Below are positions 20,847 to 33,453 of a stretch of 64,000 nt of DNA, in pieces. A model generated the notes under the pieces. It ran no database searches. It was not told the origin of the DNA and was given only the letters and a program-made list of their open reading frames with translations. Location of the stretch: positions 10,888,501 through 10,952,500 of the forward strand of contig BSBM01000179.1 in assembly GCA_027924585.1 (NCBI GenBank). The letters are read 5' to 3'. The DNA is from Larix kaempferi (Eukaryota > Streptophyta > Pinopsida > Pinales > Pinaceae). The first letter of the stretch is position 1. The number at the start of each line of letters is the position of its first letter. The translations under genes and the position numbers were made by a program.

Positions 20847-23190
20847 TTATGTTTCTATATTTTCAACTTCTGTTGGTGCAGCCTTGCAAGTATCCTCAAG
20901 GAAAATGAGACGTGTAGATGTTTTCCTCACATAGAAGTCAATGTCTTCTTCTGTTAGAGCATCAATTTTCCTTATGTAGTCTAGGTTTGATTGTAACACT
21001 TGCTGAAGTTCTGCCATTTGTTGATCCTTGGGGGGGAGCTCATCGATATTGGATGCCATAGGTAGCTGACATTTATGGTGAACTTGATGGATTTCCTCAT
21101 AGAAGTTTGTGTACTTCTCAAGAGTTTTATCAATCTCGACATTTAGTCGATTAGTGTCTTTCCTACAAAATTCAAGGAGTGCAATATCCAGCTTTAGGGT
21201 CGCTAATGTTTTTTGAGGGAGGTAAGGAGGAAATGCTGGGTTATTTTCTCTCCAAGTGAATTGTTTGTTAAGCTTGTTGCCAGTAGTAATCAAATGTTGA
21301 TGCATTGCTATTGAGCTTGCAACAATTTCCTGCATCCTTACCATGAAGTGTTTGATATTGTAGATTTGTTGAAAGAGTGTTTTTTGATAGTTTAAGACTT
21401 GCTCTTGAAGCTTGCATGCTTGTTCCCAGAATGGTTCCATGAGTGATTCCTGATCTCTCAACAACTTATCTACTTGAGTCTTCAATTCATTGGCCTTTTC
21501 GTTCGCCACCGATGCACGTGTTTCAAAGTCTGCAAGCTTTGCTTGAAAATCATTTGTCTCCCCTTCCATTATCATTAGCTGAATAATCAATGCTTCCTTT
21601 TATATGTTAAGGTTGTTGTATGTAGCTAGTAAATTGTCTTTCTCAAATAATGTGGCCTGTAATTTTGTGTTTAAATCAATGATCTCTCCACGTTCCTTTA
21701 CCAAGGTGGCCTTGAGATTCAACATTTTTTATTTGTTTTGCTCAATAGTGGTAAGCAGCTTGTCGACATTGTCAGCACTTGCTTGTGGAACTGCAACATT
21801 CACAGAGCTTGTGAATTTGGGGTCCTTTTGGATGCCTTCTACAATTGTGTTTTCTGTGACGGTGACAATATCTAGTTGAACGGTCATTTTCATTCTTTTT
21901 CCTAACCGTCGTGTTATGGTATTTCTCTTTGAATAAAAAAAAATGGTGTCCAATTGGGCCACTGTATGATCTTTGGATGGGGTAAATGGTGTAAGCTCAA
22001 GCTCTGGAAATGGCATGTGGCCTCCAGTTAGTGGGATTAGCACGTTTGTGTCCATGGGTTCTGGACTATTGACTTGTGGACTTGTTGGCTCCTTGTGCAT
22101 AGCTGGTTGGAAATTTTCTTGCACTTCTTTGCTGATCTATTCTTACAGAGATTCATTTTCTTTAGTTTCTCTTGCACGATGGGCTTCTTCGTTTTGAAAA
22201 TTTTCCATTTCCTCTCTTTGATGTTGTTCAATTACTAATCTTTCTGCTTCCCCTTTATCTTGTTTTTCTTGTACCCTTTTGGCCTATTCACTGTGGCTAT
22301 GTATTTATGCTTCCTCTTTCTTTTGTTGCTCTGCTGATTCTTCCCTTTGTATATGTATTTCTGCTTCCTTTTCCTTGGTTGTAATTTTGATAGAAGTAGG
22401 TGCATGGTTGCCCTTTTTTTTTTGTGCAACTCTTTAGCATTGTTGACCTTTTTATATATTTCCTCATCTTCTAAGAAATGATCTGAGTATTCAAAAGTGA
22501 TTTTGCAAGAAGCACAATGTTTAGCCACTTTACCTTTGTTGTCGTTTCTTACAAAAAGTACAGTCACGAAGTGAAACGCTTCCAATTTGGAAACGAAGGC
22601 TTCAACAACTCTAATTTTTTGGAACTTGTTTGCACCAATGTTGAATGGTAGAGGTGGGTAAGATGCTTTTTTTTTAGATGGATAAAGTCACCAATTCTAT
22701 TGATGAAGACTTGTCTTATGGATTCTTTATGCACAATGAAATCTATAGCATACTTGGGAAGTAGATAAGGAGGTTTAGTGCCCCCATACATCCTTATGTA
22801 TGTTCCTTCTAATGAGAAGTAGTAGTCATCATACTCACCTATTACAGCCAAGGCATTGTCTCACAAACAATTTGGTTCTTTATTGAAGAGCAAGCAATAA
22901 AGGGGCATGATTAGTTCTTTGCATAGTAGTTTGTAATACCCTTGATATCGATGAGCCCAAGTTATTTGGTATGCTACATGAAGGGGAGTCTCAGTCCGTT
23001 TCCAAGTACATCCCAACTTAGGGAAAGGATTCTTGACTAATATACAATCAATGAGGTAAGAAGACATGAAAAATTCTGCTTTCTGTTGTGAAAGGTTGGT
23101 TTGATATTTATCAATGTTGGACGCCATACTATCTAATATTATATCTTCCCAATTGAAGACTGTACCATGTGTGGCAACATGGTAGATCAA
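20847..23190 (-). pseudogene. Broken gene: globular N-terminus plus coiled coil, unknown function
   Basis: Six minus-strand frames read in order as one gene of about 780 codons with two frame changes and several stops. Frames 22861-23190 and 22564-22851 share one register, 22235-22585 and 22037-22231 a second, and 21729-22124 and 20847-21590 a third. The N-terminal part contains WKRTETPLHVAYQITWAHRY and YIRMYGGTKPPYLLPKYAID and looks globular. A middle part is strongly basic, with K/R runs and two CxxC-type cysteines (HCASCK). The last 250 residues are heptad-rich and likely coiled coil (FETRASVANEKANELKTQVD). I cannot name the family. It follows the Helitron Rep fragment directly, so it may have been captured by the Helitron, or may belong to a plant transposon accessory-ORF family. 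Confidence 0.6.
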
Positions 23191-23196
23191 TGGAAC

Positions 23197-24620
23197 TCAA
23201 CTGAGTTTATAGTTGTTTCCATTTGGTAGGACGAATATTTTGTTCAACATTAGGACTATGATTCGATAGGGGGTCCTTAAGTGTTGGCTATCATATTCTC
23301 CGCTACCTTTGGGTCTTAGTTGCTTGTCTGGTACCATCATCTTCTTTGCGCATTCAAAAGTATTGGGTGCATTTTCAAGCCATAAGAATGCATGTATATG
23401 CACAGAGCCCCTATGTTGCCATTCATACCTACATGGAAATTATAAATATTAGGAAGGTACATTTGAGGTTCTGAATGTAGGCAACTTTGATGAGAATATG
23501 ATTTGTTACCAACCTGCACCAGTAGTCTTTTGTAGAAATCCCTTTTTGAAGAACCTCTTTAAGGAATATTTTGAATCTATTGTGCATGTATTGAGATGCA
23601 ACATGTGGATTGGCAATAAGGTTGCGAATCCTCCATTGGTGTTGTTGATTTGAAGTGGTTGGAGCTTTTCGAGGCATCAGAGAATGAAAATCCGACCACT
23701 TGGTATCAGCTATGCTGAGAGTGAAGAAGAATATTGGTGTCCCTTGTTGATTGATCATGTCAGCTAGTTCACCCCGGCTTTTATTCCAATAGGAATGTGT
23801 CCCACGAAGGGTGGATCCAAAATGCATGACTCGTTCAGTGATCTTAGCATCGGGCATGTCTTGTAATTGATGTATAAGTTCTGAGATGGTTGGAGTCAAT
23901 GTATCTTCAATGTTCCGTTTGAAAAATACGTAAGCAGTAGAATGGCTACGGTGGCGCATCATGAGGTTATATATGTAATAACGAAACTGAGGATGTTGGC
24001 CAAATCTATTTTCATGGTATCAAAGAAGGTGGAGTGCATAATTGTCCATGCCAACCTCTTGAAAGTGTGGTTGTTTAAGCATGGCAACTCTTGTGGGAAA
24101 CAAGGTTGAGAAGGCCATGGAGAGGAGGCCTATTGTGTTGTACTCATTGATAGGGGAAGCATCTATTGGCGGCCAGTCAATGCATGGTGGAGTTGGTGCA
24201 TTGCTTGTGGATAAGAAGCATTTGATTTCATCAACCTCAGTTCCACAATTTGTTTGTGTAGATATAAAGGAGTAGGACTGTGCTTCATGGGGTTCAAGGA
24301 AGCTGGGTGGTTGAACAATAGAAGATGAGGTATGGTCAGAAAATGGGGTTTCATCGGGTGTGACATGATGAAGGAGGGATGAAATGTCTGTTGGTTCAAA
24401 ATGAAAAGAAGATAATGCAATTGGGTTAACTTGAACATCTTTGTAGTATGGGTCATTTGATAGTTTGTATTCAAGAGTAGCAAGAACATGTGCTCGACTA
24501 ATAAAGAATTCATAAGGCTTGTTTGTAGGACTGCATTTGTGAACAATAATGATGTCAATGTCTGAAAGTAAATGAGGGAGGGAAGTGGCAATGGTAGAAA
24601 TGTTTTGCGGGAAGCTAATA
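23197..24620 (-). pseudogene. Helitron Rep protein, C-terminal half of the split gene
   Basis: One minus-strand frame runs from 24620 to 23514 with a single stop at 24020-24022. It begins in the N-terminal domain (SFPQNISTIATSLPHLLSDI), continues into the Helitron-like N domain (IDASPINEYNTIGLLSMAF, later FFFTLSIADTKWSDFHSLM), then has an 85-nt GT-AG intron (23429-23513). The next exon restores WCR|YEWQHRG and carries the HUH-type two-histidine motif VHIHAFLW (23380-23403). A TGA ends the frame at 23197-23199. The catalytic tyrosine region and the whole Pif1-like helicase are absent, so this is a truncated RepHel. It abuts the coiled-coil gene. Confidence 0.88.
23429..23513 (-). other. Spliceosomal intron within Helitron Rep
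   Basis: The minus-strand donor GTTGGTAAC follows TGGTGCAG, and the acceptor ...CCATGTAG precedes GTATGAATGG. Splicing joins TGC-AG|G-TAT, in phase, to give the conserved WCRYEWQHRG stretch. Without splicing, the frame runs into a stop. Confidence 0.8.
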
Positions 24621-25192
24621 TGTTGATGTAATTGTAACTTCGGAATGTATTTCACCTATGTATATTGTACTCCTATAGAGATGTTATTATTCCTCTCTAC
24701 GGAAGTGTCGTCATTTTTATTGACAAGTGTCGCAAGTGTCGTAACTTGCTTATGATGGGTTATTAGACCACCAAGTGTGGGTTTGGCCCTGATTAGTTTA
24801 ACCATGGGTTATTAGACTAAGTTAGACAAGTCGGCCCTGCTAGTTTATTAGGCAGGTTAGGTCAAGTATAAATAGAGTGCGAGAGAACTCTATTTGATCA
24901 TCTCATTATTCACTTCTACACTACTCGGAAAGTGGCGCACTAGTGGAGGAGGAGGTTTAGCTGCTAGGAGGACTATCTCTGTGTATGTTGGTTGTATCAT
25001 TGCTCTTTCTATCTCTAAGGAAGTTGTGGGGTTTTTCACCTTTATGGTTTTCCCCAGTGAAATTCTGTGTGTCTATTGTCTCATGTGATTGCTTGGTGTG
25101 ATTGATATGCATTGTTATGCTTGATATGCTGTACATGTTATTCTCACAGTAAAGATCCTAGAGTATATTGAATTAATGCTCAAAAATTAACA
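24621..25192 (+). repeat. E4 5' LTR
   Basis: 572 bases, TGTTGATGTAATTG... to ...AAAATTAACA. A TATA box TATAAATAG lies at 24867-24875, about 30 bases before the likely transcription start. It differs from the 3' LTR at roughly twenty positions by eye. Confidence 0.95.
24867..24875 (+). promoter_or_regulatory. LTR TATA box (E4, 5' copy)
   Basis: TATAAATAG in the 5' LTR, conserved at 36162-36170 in the 3' LTR. It is the likely core promoter for E4 genomic RNA. Confidence 0.7.
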
Positions 25193-25204
25193 TGGTATCA
25201 AAGC
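25193..25204 (+). promoter_or_regulatory. E4 primer binding site
   Basis: TGGTATCAAAGC begins immediately after the LTR end. It matches the tRNA-iMet primer site TGGTATCAGAGC except for one base. Confidence 0.92.
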
Positions 25205-25764
25205 TAACCTGAGAAGAAGACACTGTGCAGTTGTGGAAAATAGGGTTTTCTATTTATTGGGTTTCTCTCCACAGATCTTGAAAGGAAGTAGGGTATTTTG
25301 ACTCTCCTCATCAAGGCACATCTTTCTATCCAATCAGAATTCAATTCTGGGCACTTTCATTTTTGGCCCTAAAAAAAAGGGTTTCCACAAAAATAGGAAT
25401 TTTTGAAATCTGAGGACATAGCTGGAAGCGCCTTGGAAAAATAGAATTCTAGAGCTTTGGATCGATATTTTTGGTTGGGTGAATCTCCAGGAAACTCAAA
25501 CCGTAATTCAGGGTCCTCCCTAGTGAATCCGAAAGATTGAAAAGCATTTTTGAAGGGTGAATCTTTGCAGTTTTCAATTTCTGAGTATACCAGGCTGATC
25601 AGCTCATCAAGGTGCATATTTCTATCCATTCAGAAAGTTGAAATTCACATTTTGAATTTTTAGGGTTTCTTTAACAAACCCTAATCCAACACCAGATCCA
25701 GATTTCTACAAATCAAGTGGTAAGACCTAAATCTTTTCTATTTCCATTTGAAGTACTCTTTAAG
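25205..25764 (+). other. E4 5' leader
   Basis: Untranslated leader between the primer site and the gag ATG at 25765. It contains no supported gene. The minus-strand open frame at 25369-25629 is a shadow. Confidence 0.6.
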
Positions 25765-26534
25765 ATGTCTCACCACACCAAGCTTGAGGATAAGCTTGAA
25801 GGGGCTGATAACTTCCGAGCATGGAAGTATAGGATTGGGTTAATCCTGGAAGAAAATGAATTGGATACTTACATAAGTTCTGAGGTCCCTATCCCATAGG
25901 AAGAAGAGGCTAAGGCCTTGCATAAGAAGAACTTGGTCAAGGCAAAGAGGATCATTGCCGATTCTATCAAAGACCATCTCATACCACATCTGTCATCTCT
26001 AAAGACACCCAAGGAGATGTTTGATTCCCTAACCAAGTTATTTGAAGGAAAGAACATAAATCGTAAGATGACTCTATGGAATCAATTGAAAGGGGTAAAG
26101 CTTCAGAATGGAAAGACCATTCAATCTTATTTCTCTAAGGTCTCTCAGATCAAGGAACAACTTGAATCTGTGGATGAAGTGGTGGAGAATGGTGAAATTT
26201 TCATGACCACTCTAAATGACCTACCTAGGTCATGGGATTCCTTTATTCAAGGAATTTGTGCAAGAAGGAAGTTGATCTTCTTCATTAGACCATGGGAGGA
26301 ATGTTCACAAGAAGAGGCTAGGCTTGTGGCTCGAGAAGAAAAGATGGGGATGAATATCAAGCTCTCACAGCACACACCAAGAAAGGAATGTCAAAGAGGG
26401 AGCATTTTCATTTCAAGAAATCTTCACACCATCATTATCATAAAGATAAGAAATATATTAGATGCTTCACATGCAATGAAAAATGACACTTTGCTACAGA
26501 TTGCCCCAAGAAGAAGAAACATAACAATAACAAC
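25765..26534 (+). pseudogene. E4 gag (broken)
   Basis: The ATG at 25765 begins MSHHTKLEDKLEGADNFRAW, the N-terminus of a plant copia gag. This is followed by the conserved core (TLWNQLKGVKLQNGKTIQSY and LNDLPRSWDSFIQG). A stop interrupts at 25898-25900. A shift in the G run near 26346-26350 moves the frame, after which a CX2CX4HX4C zinc knuckle is readable at about 26460-26510 (CFTCNEK-x-HFATDC). In it, the position before the histidine is a TGA stop. Gag would form the virus-like particle, and the knuckle would bind element RNA. Confidence 0.9.
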
Positions 26535-27180
26535 TTGAACAACAAGAAGAAGAGATATCATGCTCATGCTGCTGAGGATGATGAACCTCCCAAGAAAAAG
26601 GTTAGAGCAGAAAGTGATGACTCATCAGGAGAAGATGAATATGTTCTAATCTCTGCTCTCACAGGTACTATCTCTCATGGATGTAATGATTGGCTTATTG
26701 ATAGTGGGGCTTCCAAACACATGACTGGGTTTAAAGAATCTTTTGTAAATCTATCTAAACATGAATCACCCCATAAGGTGAAACTTGGGGATGACTATCA
26801 ATATCCTATCAAAGGAAGTGGTGAATCCTCCTACAACCTAGACTCTGGGAAGTCTTTGAAGATGAAAGAGGTTCTATATGTACCTGGTTTCAAAAAGAAC
26901 CTACTCTCCATATCTGCATTGGATGCAAAAGGCATGAGGGTTGCATTTGTAGATGGTCAAGTCTTAATGTGGCCAAAGGGTAAAACCATAGATGATGCAG
27001 TAGTGATTAGAGAGCAAGAGGGAGGATTGTACAAATTGAAGGGACAACCTGAACATGCCATGGTACATGAATCCATGGAGCCAAGTGAACTTTGGCATAG
27101 AAGGCTTGCACATGTGCACTAAAGAGCACTTCCAATTGAAAGTAAAGCTATAGAAGGTCTTCCTGAAATCAAGACAAAGC
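26535..27180 (+). pseudogene. E4 protease and gag-pre-integrase region
   Basis: The frame encodes a basic/acidic linker (AAEDDEPPKKKVRAESDDSS), the aspartic protease signature WLIDSGASKHMTG (active-site D in DSGAS), and the pre-integrase motif ELWHRRLAHVH. A TAA stop follows at 27121-27123. The downstream zinc-binding CKGC lies one register away, so a shift occurred at about 27185-27192. Confidence 0.92.
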
Positions 27181-28160
27181 ATGAAGGTTGTTTGCAAAGG
27201 ATGTGCAAAAGGAAAGAACATTAAGAAGGAATTTCCAAGCAGTGAAAGGAAAGCTAAAGGAATCTTAGAAATTATCCACTCTGATGTATGCGGTCCGATG
27301 TCATCCAGTTCTCTGAGTGGGTATGTATACTATGTCTCTTTCATTGATGATTTCTCTAGGAAGACTTGGGTTTACTTCTTGAAGAACAAAGATGAAGTGT
27401 TTGATAAGTTAAAGGAATTCAAAGCCTTGATGGAGAATCAAACTGATAAGAAGATCAAGACTTTCATATCCGACAATGGTGGAGAATTCACTTCAGGCGA
27501 TTTCAAGAAGCTATGCAGTGATTCAGGGATTAAGAGGGAGTTGACTGCACCCTACAATCCACAATAGAATGGGGTTGCAGAAAGAAAGAATAGAAAAATC
27601 ATGGAAGCAGCACGAGCAATGCTGCATGACCAAGATTTGCCTATGCATCAATGGGCTGAAGCAGCCAAGAAAGCTGTATATGTGCAGAATAGAACACCTC
27701 ACAAGATATTGGACAACAAGACACCAGAAGAGGTATTCTCTGGTAAGAAACCTGAAGTTAGCCATCTCAGAATATTTGGTTGTCTAGTATATACACATGT
27801 TCCAAAGGAAAAGAGGACAAAGCTATATCCTTCAGGAAAGAAGGGCATCTTTGTGGGGTACAGTGAAAGCTCGAAAGATTACAGAATATACTTTCAAGGG
27901 TTCAAGAAGATTGATGTCAGTAGGGATGTAACATTTGATGAAAACTTAGCCTTCATCAAATCAAGGAAGGCACCTGTTGAAGATCATGAAGAACCAAAGG
28001 AAACTAGATTTCAAGACACCACCATGAATGAAGCAATTCCAGAAGCAGATCGTGAAGTTGAAGATCCACAAATACTTGTAGATCCACCCCGTGAGAAAAA
28101 CTCTCACAAGAGGAAACCTGCATGGGCTAGAGAGCTCATTCAAGATGCAGAAAGGTATGG
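27181..28160 (+). pseudogene. E4 integrase
   Basis: It begins at the second zinc-binding pair (VVCKGCAKGK) and continues through the catalytic core. The first Asp is in HSDVCGPM, the second in SDNGGEFTSGDF, and Glu is in NGVAERKN, the copia DDE triad. A TAG stop at 27565-27567 falls between PYNPQ and NGVAE. The C-terminal GKK motif region reads FSGKKPEVSHLRIFGCLVYT. The family function is insertion of cDNA into the genome. Confidence 0.93.
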
Positions 28161-28944
28161 CATTCCAGAAGAAGAACACAGAGAATGGAAGAGGACTAGA
28201 TCTCACACCAGTTATGTTGCCCTACTCTGTGATATTATGAACAAAGAACCTTCCAGTTATGAAGAAGTAGTGGAAAAGAAAGAATGGAAGGATGCCATGG
28301 TCGAGGAATACCAGTCGATCATGAAGAATGATGTTTGGGATGTAGTCCCAAGACCTGAACGGAAGTCGGTTGTGACTTCCAAATGGATCTATAAGATCAA
28401 GCATGCTGCAGATGGAAGCATAGAGAAATGCAAAGAGAGATTTGTAGCTCGTGGCTTCTCCCATAATGAAGGGATTGATTATGAAGAGACTTTTTCTCCT
28501 GTGGCCAAATACACTTCCATCAAATCAGTACTTTCTTTGGCTGCAGTGATGAAAGGGAAGATACACCAGATGGATGTCAAGACAACTTTCTTGAATGGTG
28601 TACTCGAGGAGGAAGTGTATGTGGAGCAGCCACTTGGTTTCGAGACACATGACAGAGAGTCACATGTGTGCAGGCTGAAGAAAGCCTTGTATGGCTTGAA
28701 TCAAGCTCCTAGGACTTGGTATGGTAGGATAGACAACTTTCTATCTAGTTTTGGATTTACCAAGAGTAAATCGGATTCCAACCTTTACTACAAGGTTTAG
28801 GAAGGCAATCCTGTGATACTACTTCTGTATGTGGATGATCTGTTTGTTACAGGTGAGGATGGATTGATTGCCAATACCAAGAGGAAGCTTGCTACCGAGT
28901 TCGATATGAAGGACTTGGGGATGATGCACTATTTTCTAGGCATG
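28161..28944 (+). pseudogene. E4 reverse transcriptase, N-terminal part up to the E5 insertion
   Basis: The frame carries copia RT motifs: SKWIYKIKHAADG, RFVARGFSHNEGIDYEETFS, MDVKTTFLNGVLEEEVYVEQ, LKKALYGLNQAPRTWY. After a TAG at 28798-28800 the active site YVDD follows (28828-28839). Reading stops at HYFLGM, where E5 is inserted, and resumes after E5 at 33925 with EVW. D to T occurs in the normal DVKTAFL position. Confidence 0.95.
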
Positions 28945-29289
28945 TGTAAGTTTTAAACCTTAACAGTGAAGTACAAACTTATATTGATTCTTAAGCATTA
29001 ACAGAGAATACACAATGGCACACACATAACACTGATATTTTCACCTGGAAACCCTTAACAGGGAAAAAACCAGCAAAACTTAGAGCCGCACTACTCCTTT
29101 TCATTATATGTTTATTTATCCATGTACAATACAATAAATGGTATTCCACAGCATCTAAAACCCTAATTCGTTTACTCGAAATTAGGTTACAACCCTAATC
29201 CCTTTTACCAGGATTAGATAGAGTACTACTGGGCAAGGGATCGTGTTGTACACGCAGCCACCATGTGAAGAGATATAACATTCCCAACA
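28945..29289 (-). repeat. E5 3' LTR (345 bp)
   Basis: Begins tgtaagttttaaaccttaac and ends acattcccaaca. It lacks the 126-base GC-rich segment present in the other LTR. On its right, ttctcccactt is the complement of the polypurine tract. Confidence 0.94.
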
Positions 29290-29465
29290 TTCTCCCACTT
29301 GTTGTTCTCTTCACATACAGGAGAAATTTATGACTTTAACAATTCAGGGCAACAATGCCCATGTTCTCTTTACACCAAGAGAACTTCTGAGTACTCATAG
29401 ACTTTGTCAAAGAGTCTGCAACATTTACCAAAGTGTCAACATTCTCCAGCAACAATTTGTTTTGT

Positions 29466-32400
29466 TCAACCATTTCTTTGACGAAATGGTACTCGCACAT
29501 CAATGTGCTTTGTCCTCAAGTGATAAGCAGGGTTCTTTGCCAGAAATATTGCACTTGAGCTATCATAGCCAATCTTTACTGCATTCTGAACAAAACCAAT
29601 ACCTGAACACAATCTTTGCAACCATACAGCTTCCTTACTTGCATGGGTAGCTGCCATGTATTCAGCCTCTGTAGTTGAGAGTGCAACTACAAGTTGTCTT
29701 CTACTCATCCAACTGATTGCTCCTCCAAATAGATTAAAAACGTAGCCACTAGTAGATCTTTTGTGATCAAGATCTCCAGCCCAGTCAGCATTAGCAAATC
29801 CTTGTATATCTATCTCTCTGTTTAGACCGGGTCTTCCTTGGTAGCAGATTGCAAAATCTGTAGTGCCACGCAAATACCTAAAGACCCTCTTTACTGCAGT
29901 CCAATGTTCCTTTCCTGGTTTTGACATGTATCTACTCAAAACTCCCACTGCATGGGCTATTTCTGGTCTAGTACAGACCATGGCATACATCAGACTACCA
30001 ACTGCACTAGCATAGGCAACATGAGACATGTCCTCTACCTCTTCTTGTGTCGTGGGACACTGTTCTACAGATAACCTTACACCTACAGGAATGGGCACCT
30101 TCACTGGTTTGCTTTCCTGCATATTAAATATCTTCAATATCGTTTCAACATATTTCCTCTGATTTAACCAAAGTTTCCTGTTTTCACGATTTCTTTTTAT
30201 TTCCATGCCCAAAATAAAATTTGCAGCACCAAGATCTTTCATGTCAAATTCAGATGACAGCTGATTTTTGACATCCTTGATGATTTCCTTGTTGTTTCCA
30301 ATTAGCAACATATCACCAACATACAATATTACATAAATAAAATGATCACCAGTTAGCTTAAAATAAACACAGTGATCAGCTTTGCTGCTTGAGAAACCAA
30401 GTCCCAGTATATAAGTATCAAATTTTTTATACCACATTCTTGGAGATTGTTTCAATCCATAGAGAGATTTTTTCAGCTTACAAACAAGCTCCTTTCTTCC
30501 TTTCACCACAAACCTTTTTGGTTGCTTCATATAGATCTCTTCATTAAGATTTCCATGTAGGAAAGCCATCTTTACAACCATCTATTCTACTTCAAGGTCA
30601 AAAACAACAGAAATAGATAGAAGAAATCTAATTAAAGTCAATTTTGCAATAGGTGAAAAAATATCACCAAAATCGATGCTCTCAATTTGGGAATAACCTT
30701 TCGCTACTAGTCGAGCCTTGTACTTCTCCACTTTACCTGCTGCATTTAACTTCTTCTTGAATACCCATTTGCTTCCAACGGGCTTTCTTCCTTCTGGCAA
30801 CTCAACCAGATACCATGCCTCATTTTTGTCCAAGGCATCCATTTCTTCTATCATGGCCTTCTTCCATAGTTTACTATCTTCTGAATCCATTGCCTCTTTA
30901 GCAGTTCTAGGATCATCATCAGTAATAGATAACACAAAATTAGAACAAAAATCAGGGGGACTATACCTTTCAGCTTGCCTTCTTACTCGGTCATATCTCC
31001 TCAATACCGGAGTCTGTGGATCTGCCTCTTCATCTGATTCAGACGATTCTGCCTCCTCATCTGATTCAGACGAATCTGGTTCCTCAAAAGAATTACCTCT
31101 TTCATCCTTGATATCAAAGTGTATCTTCTCTGAATCATTTTCCTTTGGTACATCCTCAATCTTGGAAGTGCTTTCAACTTCTCTGAAGATCACATCTCGA
31201 CTGTAACCTGTTTGCCTTTTTACTGGGTTCCACAGCATGTACCATTTCACTCCATCCTTGTAACCAATGAAGATACATTTCTCCGCTTAATTATCTAACT
31301 TGCTCCTTTTCTCCTTTGGAACATGTACAAAAGCATCACACCCAAACACTCTGAGATGAGAGAGAGAGGGTTTCTTACCAGTCCAAACCTCATGAGGTGT
31401 CTTGTCAACCAACGCTGATGTGGGTGTCCTATTCACTAAGTAACACGCAGTGTCAACAGCTTCTGCACAGAATTGTTGTGTTAGCCCTGCACTACTGAGC
31501 ATACTCCTTGCCTTTTCCATCAATGTCCTGTTCATCCTTTCTGCAACCCCATTCTGTTGAAGTGTGTATGGAGTAGTCTTTTGCCTTGCTATTCCACACA
31601 TTTTACAGAACTCCTCAAATTCACTTTCATAGAATTCTCCACCATTATCTGTTCTGAGTACTTTTATTTTCTTCTCAGTTTGATTCTCTACAAGAGCCTT
31701 AAATTCTTTCAATCTTTTAAAAACCTCAGATTTCTTACGCAGGAAATAAATCCAAGTTTTTCTTGAGAAATCATCTATAAATGAAACATAATACACAGAT
31801 TTACCTAGTGATGGAACAGGCACAGGTCCAAAAACATCACGGTGTATTAACTCTAAGATTCCTTTAGCTCTTACAACACCAAATGAGAATCTTACCCGAT
31901 TCTGTTTACCATATAAGCAATGTTCACAGAAATCAAAATCTAATGTGAAATCAGACATGCCTTCAGCCATACTTTTACCTTATAATAGTCGAAGACCCTT
32001 CTCTCCAATATCTCCCAGCCTTCGATGCCATAGCGATGTCTTCTCACTAGAGACAGTAAGGACTCTGTCTCCTTCATTTTTACCCTCAGGAACAATAGTA
32101 CTATTACATCCATTTTTGAAGGTGCTTCCCAACAACTTGTATAGAGTTCCAATCCGAACTCCCCTCATCAATACCAGTGATTCTCGAACCATCTTGCATG
32201 TGTTCTTTTCAAATAAAGTTTTCACACTTGCATCATCCATTTTACTTATAGATATAAGGTTTCTAGCCAGCTTTGGAATGTGCAGAACCCCGGGAAGAGT
32301 TTTAACCCTTCCATCTTTGAGTAGTAGCTTGATCTTTCCTCGACCTATGATTTTCTCCACCGAGTTGTCTCCCAGAAATACATCTCCTCCATCATACTTT

Positions 32401-33323
32401 TCGTATTCAGAAAACCACTCCCTGTGAGGAGTCATATGATAAGACGCACCTGAGTCAATCAACCATGAATCATGCTCTACATGTGTACTTGAAGATGCCA
32501 GATACACATCTCCTCCTTCCTTTGTAGATTTTTTACCATCTGTGGATGGAGCATCATTAGGTCCTCTGCTTTTATCAATATTTTTGGATTTACAATCCTT
32601 CTTGTAATGCCCAGCTTTACCGCACTTCCAACATTTTCTTACAGAAGGTCCTGGAGATTTAGATCTCCCTCTAGATTTAGATCTACCACCTGAAGACTTA
32701 TTTTTAGATCTGTCTCCAGGGCGACCTCTTACAAATAAGGAATCCTTGGTTGAACTATCCATGGATCTCCGCCTCATTTCCTACGATAGCAGAGATGCAA
32801 CCACATCATCGAAGTTTAGCGTGGTTGCATTACTCCCAATAGCTATAACCACATTATCCCATGAATCTGGCAAAGAGCACAGTAGACTAATACATTTTTC
32901 ATCATCAGTAATTGTAATACCAACAGATGTCAACTGACTTACTAGAGTATTGAAGGCATTTAGATGCTCTGACATAGAGTCTCCATCGGTCATCCTCAGA
33001 AGGTACAATTTCTTTCACAAAAATAACTTATTTACCAGGGACTTTGACTGATATAGATTTCCCAGTTTATCCCATAGCTTCTTTGCACTGTCTTCTCCAG
33101 ATACGTTCACCAATACCGAATCTGCGAGGCAAAGACAAATGGTGCTTCTTGCTTTCCTTTCCATCTTTTCCCATTCTTCTTTTACCGCACCAGTGGGCAT
33201 GGTACCTAGATCTACTGCGATCCATTGTTCTCTATCTACCAGAAGATCTTCCATTTTGAGCTTCCATAGCTCAAAGCTCTGACCATTAAATTTCTCAATC
33301 TCGAATATAGAACTTCTCGCCAT
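29466..33323 (-). pseudogene. E5 gag-pol, single frame with five internal stops
   Basis: A 1286-codon register runs without any frame shift and is broken only by stops at 33015, 32781, 31980, 31287 and 30582. Order: gag (FNGQSFELWKLKMEDLL), CCHC knuckle CWKCGKAGHYKKDC, protease WLIDSGASYHMTP, pre-integrase LWHRRLGDIGEKG, integrase (D in HRDVFGPV, D in RTDNGGEF, E in NGVAERMN), a Ser/Asp/Glu-rich linker (EPDSSESDEEAESS), then RT and RNase H (NADWAGDLDHKRSTSGY, ALSTTEAEYMA). The RT active site reads YVGD instead of YVDD (30312-30323), losing a catalytic Asp. The extreme C-terminus shifts after KHIDVR. Inactive. Confidence 0.95.
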
Positions 33324-33439
33324 TCTTTAAAGAAAAAATAAATGACCTCTACAAATCTCCCACTGAAACCAGGTTTATCACAAATCCAAGATCGAGCCAA
33401 ACCCTTGGAAACAAAGGCATCCCTCTGAACCCAAAAAAT

Positions 33440-33451
33440 GCTCTGATACCA
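33440..33451 (-). promoter_or_regulatory. E5 primer binding site
   Basis: The minus strand reads TGGTATCAGAGC, a perfect tRNA-iMet complement, two bases inside the 5' LTR end. Confidence 0.93.
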
Positions 33452-33453
33452 AA

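Noticed and set aside
30718-31206. Plus-strand 162-codon ORF inside E5
   Set aside because: It is the antisense shadow of the E5 Ser/Glu-rich linker and RT start.
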